Positions 10,870-23,900 of a DNA stretch of 64,000 nucleotides are shown one piece after another. A model generated the notes under the pieces. That model saw only the letters and a program-made list of their open reading frames with translations, had not been told where the DNA came from and made no database searches. Made by a program: the position numbers and the translations under genes. The DNA is from Schizophyllum amplum (lineage: Eukaryota > Basidiomycota > Agaricomycetes > Agaricales > Schizophyllaceae). How positions within the stretch are numbered: position 1 is the stretch's first letter; every line of letters starts with the position of its first letter. The stretch spans positions 372,001-436,000 of the forward strand of contig VDMD01000011.1 of assembly GCA_007026445.1 (NCBI GenBank). Direction: 5' to 3'.

Positions 10870-12163
10870 CTAGTACGGATCACGAGCACTGGATATAGGG
10901 AGCAGACGGGGCGAGAAGGACGACACAGAGGAGACAGGCGAGATGGATCGCGATGGCGCCCGTACGTGCGAGTACTGGCTCATCCGATAGAGCTCGTAGC
11001 CGTACTCCATCCGCGCTTTCTCGTACGCATTGCTCCCGTACTCGAAGCTCGCGCGCTGCTGCGGGGGAGTTGGCTCGGGGACTTCCTCATCCTCTTCCGA
11101 ATCTTCGTCATTGGATAGAGTTGGCGGCGACAGCGCCGGTTGCGGGGGCGAGTGTAGGTACACTGGCGGAGAATAGGGCTTCGGAGGTGGCGGCGTTTCT
11201 CCTGGTCGCGCCGCCGTATGGTTGCGAAGATGGCGACGCATATTCGAGTTCACGTTGAATTCCCGTCCGCAGTGCGGCCACGGGCAACGGAAGGCTGTGC
11301 GGGTGCGGTCAGCGGGCGAATAAATGGACAAATATCGCGAGCTTACGTGTGGCGCCGGTGTGGGTGTTGAGGTGGATGCGCAGGCTGCTGGGGCGGTTGA
11401 ACCGCTTGTTGCACATGGTGCAGACATGCTTCTTGGTGCTGTCCCCGGCACCATCCTCGTCGTCACTCGCCGAGATGCCGTCCTCCCGGTGGCCGGGAGG
11501 GGGCGGACCGCGGGCGCTGTAGCCGGGGACGGAGAAGATCATGGAGGCGCCTGCCGCGTCGCGGAGTGGCTCTTCGGAGTAGTCCTCGGAGCGACCTCGA
11601 GAGGGCCGAACTGCGGAACGGAGGGAATATCCGTGCGACGCTGTAGAAGACGAGCGTTGACGTGACCGGGCCGGTGGCTGGTCTGCAGGCGGAATCTCAA
11701 TTCTGAAGGGCATCGCGGGCGAAGTGCGGGGGGATTCATGGCCACGATGAACGATGCCACGGTCCATGTACGAGCGAGGCTCCGATGGGGCTGGGCAGTG
11801 GGGACAGCGGTTAGTAACACATCGCTGAATCATGCTCCAGCAGGCTCACCATGAGTCACGCGAGGAGGGTAGGGATAGGAGGCTGTTTGTCTTGGGGAGC
11901 TCAAGCGCCTATGAGAGATAGCTGGCGAAGTAGAGTACGGAGGCTATTGAGTGGTGAGCGCCTGGCTGCATGAACCATCAAATGTGGCGTACCGGCGATG
12001 CATCGTGCTCTGGCTGTGTCTGCGACGCAGTGTAGACAGTAGGACGCATGAGATGTTCTAAGCCAATTGAGTTACATGTGATTGGCGTAAGACGACGGCG
12101 CTTACCTGGGAACATCTCGTGTATACTTGGCAAGGACATGGAGGGCATGCAATCCGCAGGCAT
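10870..12163 (-). CDS. C2H2 zinc finger transcription factor (two fingers)
   Basis: Exons are complement(join(10870..11294, 11347..11790, 11850..11943, 11993..12057, 12106..12163)), 361 residues. Two adjacent C2H2 fingers are split by the last intron: CTMCNKRFNRPSSLRIHLNTH and CPWPHCGREFNVNSNMRRHLRNH. The N-terminus carries SLPSIHEMFPEHLM, a motif I know from many Agaricomycete C2H2 regulators. Most of the rest is Pro/Ser-rich and disordered, with an acidic patch (DEDSEEDEEVPEP) after the fingers that could be an activation region. It is presumably a nuclear DNA-binding regulator; target genes are unknown. I start at ATG 12163, about 110 bp below a TATA-like box. The same frame is open further upstream to 12316 and reads TPP-rich sequence, so a longer N-terminus is possible. 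Confidence 0.85.
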
Positions 12164-12272
12164 GCGTGCAGGAGGGGTGGGGATGGTAGAGGATGAGTAG
12201 CGGGCGTCTAAAGCCGGTGGCGTGGGGAAGGGGCGACAGCGGCGGAGGGTGGGCCAGCATGGTTGCCTGGGA

Positions 12273-12282
12273 CCTTTATATG
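12273..12282 (-). promoter_or_regulatory. TATA-like box upstream of the C2H2 gene
   Basis: On the minus strand the sequence reads CATATAAAGG, about 110 bp upstream of the chosen ATG (12163). The position fits a core promoter with transcription starting near 12,250, and argues against a start at the upstream in-frame codon 12316. Confidence 0.45.
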
Positions 12283-12319
12283 CAAGCAGATGCTTCGTCC
12301 CGGACAAGGCCGGCACTCC

Positions 12320-15300
12320 GAGCGCAGATCCGATGGTAAATAGAACATGGAATCAATCCCACGACCCTGGTGCGACCCGAGTATTCGTCTCCGCAGGCCG
12401 TGCCAACCCCGCGCCCGTCTCCCACGCCTTCGTCGCGTTTCCGACGAAGGCACGCAGGCGACTCCGAACTACATCAGCGCTGGTACTGTAACTTAGTTGC
12501 AATTCTGCCGTATCCGCTTGCTATTACCTCAACCGTACGATGCCTCGGATCGACGTCGTGAGCGTCCTCCTGCGAAATCGCGCAGAAGGTTCCCCCGGAA
12601 TCCTCGAGGTGCGTAAGCGCTGCCAGTCCGGGCGCTGAGCTGGCGATCTCTGTAAGATCAGGGCGCCGACTGCCGGATCGCTGAGTACGAGGCGTGCGTC
12701 TGAAGGCGTCTGACCACATGGATCTGCGCCCATCGGATCCGTCACAGTGGGAGATAGCGCTGCATTTGGCCAATTCAACCGCCAATCCGGCCTTCCCCTT
12801 AGGGTCAATGATTGTCGAATCTGACCTACGTTCACCGATGTGCTTAAGATGCGCGAGCGGCGAGCGTACCGATGAGAACGTTCTGCGGGAGGATGGTGCG
12901 CGGGTGAGTATCATGGTCGCGAACACGTCTGCCAAGTAGTCCATGGACTCGACGTGTGCCGCTTCTTCCGTTTCGAGAAAGGGCGATGGTCACGCCTGAT
13001 CTTCATCTAAAGACCCACCAGTCGACTCCAGCCGTTCGCTCCATCCGTCCATTTCCGAGGAAATGATTGACGATGTCCGCTCAGTACCCGACAGCTGAAA
13101 GCGCCCCGAATCGCATAGTTAGCGATGCCTAACCGTTTCTGAGAAAGTCCGCGCCTGTGAAACCAGCACTGAGCGCGTAAGCAGAGGTGTATCCGTTCAT
13201 GCGACGAGACGAATCAAGTTTGATTCAAGTTGTGACGACAGTGATACTGTTGGCTGTCAGTAAAAGCCTTGCGTCTCATGAGCGGTCATCCACGGCCTTA
13301 CAAAGACATTGATCACCGGCTTCATGTATTTGGGGACCTCTCACCGATATATCGTTATCCACCCTACCGCATTTCCATGCATCCGCTAGAAGGGCAGCAC
13401 TTGAGCACATAAACTTCTGGAATGTACCGCTTGCAGAGGTAGGCATGCGTTGAGCAGGCAATCAAAGGATATCCGTTGCATGGGACCGTCGATCTCAACA
13501 AGACGCTCCGGACTTTGCGCGACCTGACTAAGCTGCCGATGAAGTCGCAGCCGAGGCTGACTTCAGCAGAGCCGAATGATGGTCTGCAAAACAACCTTAA
13601 CATGAGCACATAAGTTAGTGATGTACGTACAGGATATCTTTCCTTGCTCTGACCGAGACGCATGCTGCAGCGTACTTACCTATGTGGTGTCGCTCCCTCC
13701 ATGCGTCGTACCAAATGTGCGACAGGCCGCCATGTTCATACTATACCGTCACAATCTGTCTCTCAAGCAGTCGGGCCAGACACTGCAACGTAACCTTGTG
13801 CGCGAGAACTGTGCTCTTCGTCAGACAGGATGCCAGTCAGAGCGCTGCAAGGATGATACGTACCACGGGCCCGTCTCAATCGCGCTGCCACTGCGAGGCA
13901 GAAGGATTGGAGAAGGATGTGGTAGAGCATGGTGCGGCGATATGCACGGATGTGGAGTACTCCCCAGTAAAGGCTACTCTCTCCGTCGGCGAATACGTGA
14001 CTTTGTCCCTTCCCTGCGCGTAGAACGACCCCGTCGCATGTCAGTGCACGCAGCAACCGGCTTTCATAGCGCAAAGAAGGTTGGCAAGACCCGACCGCTC
14101 TTTAAAGTGACAGCCGTGCAAGGCAATGACATTTGAATGGCACTGCGAGCGCTTGTTAGAGAGCATGTCGGTAATTCAGCGCCTGGCGGTTGAAGGGACG
14201 TGGTGCGCGCCGGACCGTGACACCGTCGATCCCAAATCAACAATGGCATGCCGAATTTGGCCCCTCAGATCAGGGACCGTGATGCGTGGCATCAATAATT
14301 GAGCGGCGATCAGATTACTGACCGGTCCCATCCTGCGCCAGGCCGCGCCGCACCCAGCCGCACCGCGCCGCCTCTGGCCGCTCAGAGTCACTGTGCGCGT
14401 CCGTTCAGCGTGAAGAAACAATCGCCTGTCATGAAGAGGTCAACATTTGACAGACACTTTCTCATGGGAGTTCACGCTTACAGAAGTCACGTACAGGCAT
14501 TACGACCCTTCTTATCTCTTCTAAATTGAGCTTTGGTTGAACTTCTCCAGCTTTGGATCAAACAGTGATCAAAGGTAAATCATGAGGTTCCGTAGAGCGT
14601 GAGATTGTATTGAATGTTCACGTGAATCATGAGCGGCTCACCGCATACTGGTAATCGCACTGTTCTGTCACTCTATGGGCACGCACAGGTGATGACGGGC
14701 GCCATTCGTGTTCGAGGGTTCGAGGACTCGCATTGAGCCGAATCATGAGCGAGGCCTGCTCGTCAGTAAACGGATAGCCATGAATCTTGACACGCACCTG
14801 TAGGTACGACGGCATAGCCTGTGGCGTTCGCCGTCCCGCGTTTTTAAGACCTGCTACATAAGTACTGCTTTGTGACAGACATGAGTCGACGGAATTTGCC
14901 CGGCCGGGCCTCGTATGCAGTTAACCAGACACTCACATGTAATCGTGATCCGGATACGATCTGAACTGAGTGCTGAAGCGCTAAAGAGCTGCCGCGCCGC
15001 GCGGCACTGCGAGAGATCGCCTCGTACCGTGGGACACGCTCAGAATGGCGCTCATGGCAATACGTGGTGAGAACGCGGCGACGCCGCACCCGCGGTAAGT
15101 AGGGCCTCCTGACGTGTGGTAGACCTCCCATGTCCATGTGGACGACACATGTCTGAGGGGCACAGCAGCAAGTGAGCAGCCGCAATGATAATCTGCGGTG
15201 GAACAACACAATGGAGGTAGCAAGACAAGTGCATGCCGGCGAGTAGCATGCGAAGGGTCCCAGAGGATCGCCGTGAAGGATCTGCTTGTGATTTTGTCAT

Positions 15301-15457
15301 GATAAATTGTACATTGCATCTGCGTAGAGGCAAGGATCAGCCGATTCCAACATGCGAGTAGAGCTTTGGAAGCATACGCACGAGTTGATTACATTGTGGA
15401 AGTCGTCGTCTCCTGAGGTACTCAGTTACATATGATCTTGCTTTACGAGTCTCGGTT
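12320..15457. other. 3.1-kb stretch with no recognisable gene
   Basis: Between the C2H2 gene and the HAD phosphatase gene. ORFs are short, in all frames, and none shows a recognisable domain, a consistent set of intron borders, or coding character like the flanking genes. No terminal inverted repeats, tandem arrays or tRNA-like cloverleaf were seen by eye. It may be promoter DNA plus decayed sequence; a non-coding RNA cannot be excluded. Confidence 0.45.
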
Positions 15458-16483
15458 TCAATCACCCTGCAGTCCCTTGGGATTATTATGCGCAAGCAGA
15501 GACTTAACAAAATCGGCGAAGGAGTCGGCCACCTCATCTGGAGGAACAGCGCCCGCCTTGTGTTCGTCTCCAGAACGATATTTCCCCGTTTTTACTGATA
15601 CCGAATTAATCAGATTGGGGAGCGGGTCGGATTAATAGTTGACCTACCAAGCACGCGCCAGAGGCCCAGTTGCACTGCGCCCTCTCCAAGATCGGCGTCA
15701 ACATCATCGCCGACGACAGCTATCGCGCCATCGCTGTTCTCAGACGGCCCCATATCGTCGATAACCATCTGAAAGAACTCGGGGGAAGGTTTGCCCACTA
15801 CGTGCGCCTGGGCGCCGCTGGCATACTCCAAGGCCGTCACAAAAGGCCCCGGGCCGAGTGACAGGCCAGGAGGCGAGGTTCCCTCGATATACTTGGCTTT
15901 GTGGGTCGCGATGAGGCGAGCACGTGGAGGACGTGCAGCGCCCGGAACTGAAACGGCCTTGCCCTCTTCGCCCGTCAGCAAGCGAAAGGCTTCGTTGAGG
16001 TGCGTGTAGTCGAAGGAGCGAGGATCGTGTCCAATGACCACTGAGTCGTAGGCGTCTTGGCTGCCGGGGTCCCGGGGCGCCAGACCGGCCTCAATTTCCT
16101 GGCGCGCCGAGTCGGATAGCAGGTAATACGGGCTGCAGAGCGAAGTTGAGACAAGGGGGCGCATGGACTCGATGTGCATACCGGCGGAGGCCCAATTTGT
16201 GAAGGGCGGCCGTAACAGCGCCTATACTGGTCCAGAGTTCCCGTCCACGCTCGTCGGAATGCACGTCAAAGCCCATGCCGCGTAGGCGCTCAGTCAACGA
16301 GCTCGTGGACTCCTTGCTAGTGTTGCTGCAGAATCTGAAGGGAATTTTGGCATCGCGTAGCCGCTGTAATGCCTTCACCGCTGAAGGAGTGGGATTGGTG
16401 CCTATGTGAAGAGTCCCAGACAGGTCGATGAGAAGACCACGAATCATTGGACGAGTTCCAGGGCGAGCGGTAGACGCGGCCAT
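15458..16483 (-). CDS. HAD-superfamily phosphatase, HDHD2/LHPP-like
   Basis: Exons are complement(join(15458..15594, 15648..16132, 16182..16483)), 307 residues. It matches the HDHD2-type HAD hydrolases: motif I LIDLSGTLHIG, motif II region FCSNTSKES, then FRLLTGEEG, ARLIATHKAKY, LGPGPFVTALEYAS, motif III lysine in VVGKPSPEFF, and motif IV VVGDDVDADLGEG, followed by GLWRVLVKTGKYR. The second Asp of the usual DxD motif is Ser, as in the HDHD2/LHPP subgroup, so this is a family trait rather than a defect. Proteins of this group are soluble Mg-dependent phosphatases with poorly defined substrates. An alternative start at Met 16447 (MIRGLLIDLSG) would remove 12 N-terminal residues. Introns are 53 and 49 nt with normal GT-AG borders. 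Confidence 0.9.
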
Positions 16484-16859
16484 TGCAAACGGTCTCGCTC
16501 GGAGATGGCGAAGCGTGAGAGGTGAGTGTCCTGTTCACCTGCTGCGACCGCGTAGAACACTACGTCAATGGAGATTGGAGCTCTGTAAAAGGCAAGAAAG
16601 ATCAACATCATGATCGCCTGCCGATCCACCGTGACAGCCCTCGTGATCATCGTAACGCGTGACGGTTGAAGTAGGATGAATGAGCTGTCCAGCTGTACAT
16701 CCCGCTATGATCTCCCCGTAAAGGGAAGGAGGTACGTATCCCTACCGCCCCATCCTAGGATAGCAAAGATCACATGCCTATACAAGGACGCTGTCGCACT
16801 ACGAGTACACGCGCACACCGGTATACAATGGCGGCGCACCGGGCCAATCCAGGCCTCAT

Positions 16860-19800
16860 TCAAGGTTTGGTCTTTATGTTGCTGACAATCAAGTTCTGCA
16901 CGCTCAATTAGCGCCTTATCTGAACAATGAAAGTCCCGGGTCTCGCGGACCTTGTAGCTCTGCACGTCGCCCATGAACTTCGACACCGTTCCGTCGCCGC
17001 AGACCCAAAGCTGTGAGGGGGCGGCGTATCAGCTGTTAGTTCATCACCGCAGGGCCGCTTGTTACTAGCAGCCGCCCTCTCACGCACCTCTTTCGCGACT
17101 TTCGTGATGAATCGCTCGTCGTGGGAAATGATGATTACGCCGCCGTTCCAAACGTCCAGGGCATTCATAAGCGCGTCAAGACCCTAGTGTGCGGGGGTCA
17201 TCTCAGTGGCTGCTAACTGCGGACACAGTTACGAAACGCACCTCAATATCGAGGTGGTTAGTCGGCTCATCAAGGAGTAGGACGTGCGGCTGCTGCAGAG
17301 AAAGGAGCGCAAATGCCACACGGGACTTCTGACCTCCAGAAAGCGTGCCAATGAGTTGCAAACTGTGGCCATGGTATGAAAGGGGCGCGCATGCGAAAGG
17401 GCAGGTGAGCGCAGTTCACGAGAGCAGCCGGGCAGTCATCACTCACCCTGTCATGCCACTGATTTGGAAGTTGCCGAGGTGCTGACGGTACTCCTGCTCA
17501 GTCTTACCAGGGAAGCGCGAGGCGAGGAATTGCACGGGCGTCATAGTGGGGTTGAGCGTGTCGACGTGATGCTGAGCAAAGTAGCCGCTGTGGATGTGTT
17601 AGACGCTGGTCGTAACGTGGACGTGCAATATGCTCCGACGTGGACTGTAATGCAACGTTGGGTAAGACTCACATTCGCAACCGCCCATTCCGCGTGACAT
17701 GCCCACCCAGAGGGTTGAGCTCGCCCGTGAGGAGTTTGATTCTGCGTCGTAGATCGTAGATGATTAGCATGCGTCTCTCTAGCACACAAAAAACGGCCCG
17801 TACAAGGTGGATTTACCGGCACCGTTGGCACCAACGATGGCGACTCTGCTGTCCAGGCCAACGTCAAAGTTGATGTTCTTGAGGATGAGCTTGTCAGGGC
17901 TGTAGCCGAAGGTGATCTCATTGGCTTGGAGGAGCGGCGGGGAGATCTTCTCGGTTTCGGGGAACCTACGAGAATTTTGTTGTTAGGGGGTCATGTGCCG
18001 GAACAAACAGACGGCAATGATTGGACGGGTAGACTGACTTGAACTTCTCTGTCTCTTCCTCCTCGGGCGGGTGTAGTTCGGGGAGCTACGGAACATGAGC
18101 GATGGTGCTTAGATATGAAGAAAGGAAACAACCTTCTCAAGAATCTTGATCTTCGACTGTGCTTGCGCGGCTATGAAGGGGTGTCAGCAAGTATTCAGGT
18201 CTGGCCGGTGGCCTTCATATCCAATCATTGAGAGAGCACAACCTACCGCGATTCGCGTTGTATCGCCACCTATCAATGAAGGCCTGCAAATGTCGGCGGT
18301 ATTCCATTTGAGTGTCGTACTCCTTGCGTAGGTTACGGTCGCGCTCGGATTTGGTGGAGTAGAATTGGGTGAAGTTGCTATCGATAGGTCAGCAAAAGCC
18401 TGGCACCAACAATCAGCTACACACCCCTTGTAGTAGTCGAGACGTTCGGAGTGCTGGTGGATGATGTCTGTGGCGACTGCATCGCTGGAGAAAATGTCAA
18501 GCCGGGCTTCCTTACGAGTATATGTGCTCACAGGAAAGCACGGTCGTGAGAGCTGAGAGTTCGAAGTTAGCATGGGCTTATGAGATAGAGTGAACGTCGG
18601 AAGACGTACACGACGAGAAGGGTTCCAGGCCAGGTCTGCAGGTAATCCTCCAGCCATGCCAATGCGTTGAGATCAACTAGGGCGGATGTCAGGGCTCGCC
18701 TGCTGAAAACAAACGCAGAAGACGTACTGTGATTGGAAGGCTCATCGAGCAGGAGGAGGGCAGGCTGTAAAGAGTGACTCGTTGAGAAATATCCGGAATA
18801 TGAGCAACACCACGCTTACCTTGACAAACAATGCCCGGGCCAACGCGAGACGCATGCTTTGCAAGATGTGAGCCGGATACATTGACACAAGGAGCATGAT
18901 GACGTACCGCCAACCACCACTGAACGACCGTGTCTCTCGCTGCTGATCGGCCTCGCTGAAGCCAAGACCTGTGGTCGCGTCGTTAGCATGCGAAACACCA
19001 TTTTCATCTTATCCCATCAAACAACCAGCCACACCCTTCGCCAACTCCAATCCGAAACCAACCAACAAACAACATGAACTTACCCGCCAACAACGACGCC
19101 GCACGGGCCGGCCCGCTCTCCGCCTCCATATCCGACAGCCTCGCGTGTACGTCCGCCAGCCTTGCGCTCGCTTCCTCCCTCGCATCCTCAAACCGCTTGT
19201 CGTCGCCCTCCTTGTCAAGCTCGGCGAGGCGTGCGTGGAGCTCGGACTCCTCGCGGAGGAGGGCATCGCGCCAGACGTCGGCTTTGAGGACGGAGTCAAT
19301 GGCGGTGGTGGAGTCGCCGACGATCTGAGGGAAGTTAGTGGGATCGTTGATTGAGGAAAGGGGCGATGTGAAAGGAACGGGAGGCCGAATGTGGTATATA
19401 GGTGGCAATAAACTTGGTAAGGCTAGTGAGAAAGCGACTGACCTCCTGCTCGACGAACAATATAGTGATATGGGCGGGGATGGGGACCTCCCGCAGGGCA
19501 ATGTGCCGCAGGAGGGTGGATTTACCGACACCTTTGGGAGTCTTAGTGTAACGTCTGATGAGCCTCTTGCAGAAAACGATTGACTGACCGTTGCGACCGA
19601 TGATGCCGTACCGCCGACCGTGGGCGAGAGTGAGGCTTGCGCCTGATCTGCACGGGATGTTAGTGAGTGGTTGGAAGATTTGCGACAAGGAAATTGGCAA
19701 GGGGAAGTTGATCAAATATGAGAGGGAAGTTGAAAGAGATGCTAGAAGGGACGCACAGGATACGATTGGAGGCAAAGCTGACGTCGATGGAGGGAAGATG

Positions 19801-20552
19801 TATGTCCTTGCTCTTGTTCTTGCCGGCGTTGCTGGCTTCGAGGGAGTTGATCTGAGAACAGGCGGTGAGTGAGATTGAATGCGTATAAATGGTGAAGCTG
19901 ACCTTCATGAACATCTCCTCGTATGTTTGCTGAAGAAGCGTGAGCGGGGAGTGTACATCCTGGCTTGCCGATCACAAGTACCTGCTTCTTGTGGCTGTCG
20001 AGCAGCTTGGAGCCCTCGTAAAGGTCGCGGCGAGAGCGCTTCTCGATCTTTGCCTGCAGAGGGCGATCAGCATGACGATCGGTCAGGAAGTGGAGGTGCA
20101 CGTACCCTGAGCTTGGCCTCCTGCTTTTCCAGCTTCTTGACATCGACGCGGGATGCCCTTGGTGGCGCTCAATATGTGCGGAGTCAGAGGGAAGAGTATA
20201 CGCACTTCCCCTTGTTGATAGACTCCAAGTCAACACCTTCCCCGAGCCCGATGGTCGAGGACATCTGCGTCTTACTCATGTCCAGGATCTTGTCCAGCTT
20301 CCTCGGGCCTGACCTATTGTTCATACGAGCGCGGAGTTGATCCTCGAGCAGATCAGCGAGTTTAGCCATAAGCTTCTCCAAGACATCCAGCTTGTTGCCA
20401 GCTACAGAGGCCAGAATGTCGCGTGCGACCTGGAGGACGTCTTCCTCCTCGCCGGCGTCGTCGATCAGGTAGCCCGCCAGGTACTGGACGATGACTTCTT
20501 CTGTGCCGGGAAAGCTGGTGCGAATCTCCTCTGCAATGTCCTCGGAAGACAT
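16860..20552 (-). CDS. ABCF3/Gcn20-type soluble ABC ATPase
   Basis: 24 exons: complement(join(16860..16895, 16951..17010, 17088..17183, 17242..17362, 17447..17587, 17673..17741, 17804..17965, 18039..18085, 18133..18170, 18247..18377, 18425..18484, 18532..18552, 18610..18676, 18728..18764, 18820..18856, 18908..18968, 19084..19324, 19443..19531, 19589..19647, 19757..19851, 19903..19929, 19982..20053, 20106..20157, 20206..20552)), 721 residues. Two ABC domains and no membrane spans. Domain 1: Walker A GRNGVGKST, signature SFSGGWRMRLALAR, Walker [11 protein letters not shown]. Domain 2: Walker [10 protein letters not shown], signature LSGGQKSR, Walker [12 protein letters not shown], switch ISHDERF. 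The ~190-residue N-terminal helical extension and the ending [18 protein letters not shown] fit Gcn20/ABCF3, which works with Gcn1 to activate the eIF2 kinase Gcn2 on stalled ribosomes. Domain 1 has SNHID where THNLD-like TNHLD is usual. Very high intron density, with exons as short as 21 nt. Confidence 0.93.
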
Positions 20553-20925
20553 GATGGTCTAATCCAAGCTTGCAGGTAGCACACTGTAGAAAGGATGGGT
20601 AGAGGAAGTTCCGCAGAAAGTCGATCTCCGTCACTTGAAGTCAGGTAGAACGGCCCGGAAATCCGAGCTCGCGTGCGGCGCCTCGCGTGAGAGTTGACCG
20701 CAGATATTTGTTTCGCTCATCTCACTTTCTTGTCTCTCAACCGTCAAGAGAGCTCTGTCGTGCCCAGAGGGCTTTATGCGACGGTTCGTCGTTAATTCGA
20801 CCCAGTACGCCACACGACAACGCTGTCACGTGCCGACGCGTCTGAACGCGTGTCACGCGTTGATCAACCAGAGCTTGCAACCGACCATCACTTTTCTGCC
20901 GCGCCACCGGATTCTTACGCGCGCG

Positions 20926-23900
20926 ATGAGCTCGTCCGAAGGCGAGAACTTTGACCTCGACGTCTCTGGGTCTGAGGACTCTGACGGCGGATACGCGCCT
21001 GCGCCGAAGAAGGTGCGTCGCCCTTGAGCGCGTCGAAGGCGTGGCTGATGTCGATCAACAGAAAGCTGCCCCCAAGTCCAAGGCAGCAGCGAAGCCCAAA
21101 GCACCGGCAAAGCCGAAAGCAGCCGCGTCTAAGGCAGCAGCGAAGCCCGCTGCCAAGCCGAAGAAGAAGGTGCTTGCGGAACGCGACGACAATGCAGAAG
21201 ACGAGGAGTCCGACTTTGACGTCGTCATGGCCAATGACGGCGAAGTCAACGAGGCTGACGGTGCCGATCCGGCGGCTACGAAGAAGAACAAGTCGGCGAC
21301 GGAGATGTATCAGAAGGTTCGCACGAAGCTCGACGCATCGTAGCTTATTGACATGGCCCTCCCCTCAGCTCACACAACTGGAGCACATTCTCAAGCGTCC
21401 GGATTCGTACATCGGCAGCGTAGAAACCATCCAGCAACCTATGTGGACCTATGACGCGGACAAGAAGCGCATGGTACACAGAAATCTCAAATACGTGCCC
21501 GGCTTTTTCAAGATCGTCGACGAGATTCTTGTGAATGCAGCAGACAACAAGGTGCGCGACTTACCTTCACCGCATGCGCTGATGACTCACCCGCGAGATA
21601 GATTAACGACCCCAGCATGGACACAATCAAAGTCAGCATCGACGAGGATGACAACTCCATCTCCGTGTACAACAGTGGCCGCGGTATCCCGATCGAAATG
21701 CACAAAACGGAGAACATGTACATCCCAGAACTCATCTTCGGCCACCTCCTCTCTTCCTCCAACTACGACGACGACGAAAAGAAGCTCACAGGTGGCCGTA
21801 ACGGCTACGGTGCCAAGCTCGCCAATATCTACTCGCACCAGTTCACGGTCGAGACCGCGGACAAGAAGTCAAAGCAGAAGTACAAGCAGACGTGGACTGA
21901 CAACATGTCCAAGTGCGGCAAGCCGAAGATCACGAGCAATAGCAAAGGCGAGGACTGGACGCGCGTGACGTTCCACCCGGATCTCAAGCGTTTTGGCATG
22001 GACAGCATCGACGAGGACACGGCGAGCCTGCTGCGCCGCCGCGTGTACGATCTCGCGGGCACGGTCAAGGACGTGAAGGTGTTCCTGAACGACGAGCGGC
22101 TGAAGATCAAGAACTTCAAGCAGTACGTGGAGATGTACATCAACTCCGCGCAGGCGGAAGCCAGCGAGGTGTCCGGCGGGGCTGCGCAGTCGAAGCCGGT
22201 GATCATTCACGAGATCCTGGGCAAGCGCTGGGAGGTTGCGTTCACTGTGTCGGAGGGGACATTCCAGCAGGTGTCCTTCGCGAACTCCATTGCGACAATT
22301 AAGGGCGGGACACACGTCAACCTCATCGCGGACCAGATTGCGAAGAATCTTTTGGCGTCTATCAACAAGAAGAACAAGGCGGCGACGGTGAAGGCGCCGC
22401 AGATCAAGAACCATATGTGGATCTTCGTCAACGCGCTCATCGAGAACCCGACGTTCGACAGTCAGACGAAGGAGACGTTGACGCTGCCGGCGTCCAAGTT
22501 CGGCACGAAGCCTGTGCTCTCCGAGGACTTCATGAAGAAAGGTGGGATATTCCCATTTTCTCACTGAAACGGCCCTGACGATCTTAACAGTGCAGAAATC
22601 CCCGCTCGTCGAGAACATTCTGAACTGGGCCAAGTTCAAGGCCGACCAGCAGATTAAGAAGACCGACGGTAGCAAGCGTAGCCGGTAAGCAGTCTTAGTA
22701 TATGCGCGTCATTTTGCCCTCTAAACAATCCATACAGCCTCACCGGCCTCCCCAAGCTCTCCGACGCCAACAACGCCGGCACCAAGCACGCCAAGGACTG
22801 CACGCTCATCCTCACGGAAGGTGACTCCGCCAAGGCGCTCGCCATCGCCGGCCTCGGTGTCGTGGGCCGCGACAACTACGGCGTGTTTCCCCTGCGCGGC
22901 AAGTTGCTGAACGTGCGCGAGGCGCGGCACGACCAGATCATGAAGAATGAGGAGATTCAGAATATCAAGAAGATTCTGGGGCTACAGCATAACAAGGACT
23001 ACACCGATACATCGAGCTTGAGATATGGGAAGCTGATGATCATGACGGATCAGGTATGGTTGTTTTATGTGGTGGGAGAAGCACGGGTGATTGACAAGAG
23101 CTTCTAGGATCACGATGGGTCGCATATCAAGGGACTGATTCTCAATTTCTTGGACCATTTCTTTCCGTCGCTGCTCAAGCTCGACCCCGCGTTCTTGCTG
23201 GAGTTCATTACGCCTATTGTCCGAGTAAGTGAATACCACGATATGCGCATCCTTAGCTAAAGTTTTCCTCTAGGTGACCAAGGGCAACCAACGCAGGGAT
23301 TTCTTCACGCTCCCGGAGTACGACACATGGCTGGAAAACACGCCAGATGCGCGCAAATGGTCTGCGAAGTATTACAAGGTCGGTGGTGGTTTCTCCTTCG
23401 TTATGTGGCGATATCTGAATGATTGACATAGGGTCTGGGAACGAGCAAGGACTCGGACGCTCGTGATTACTTCAGTCATACGGAGAAGCATGTCATTCCT
23501 TTCGCGCAAACGGAAGACGGCGACCGCGAACTCATTGATCTGGCGTTCAGCAAGAAGAAAGCGGATGACCGGAAAGAATGGCTTCGGCAGTGCAAGGTGG
23601 GTACCGGTGGCTTCATATATGTCTCTTCCTGACAGCGTTTCAGCCGGGCACCTTCTTGAACCACGATGTTGACGAGATCCCGATTTCGGACTTCATCAAC
23701 AAGGAGCTGATCTTGTTCTCGATGGCGGACAACATCCGGTCCATCCCTTCGGTCGCGGACGGGTTGAAACCTGGGCAGCGCAAGATCATCTGGGGATGCT
23801 TCAGGCGCAAGCTCAAGAAGGAGATTAAGGTAAGTGCTACCTGCGCAGGGCTCCACTCGGACTAAACTCGGCTTAGGTCGCGCAACTTGTCGGTTATGTC

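Noticed and set aside
12474..12944. 156-codon minus ORF in the gene-free block
   Set aside because: No recognisable motif, and composition is unlike the neighbouring genes. It was checked by eye for P450 and transposase motifs and none were seen.
14700..14740. GGTTCGAGG stretch resembling a tRNA T-loop
   Set aside because: No matching acceptor, D-arm or anticodon arm could be placed around it. No convincing tRNA was found anywhere in the window.
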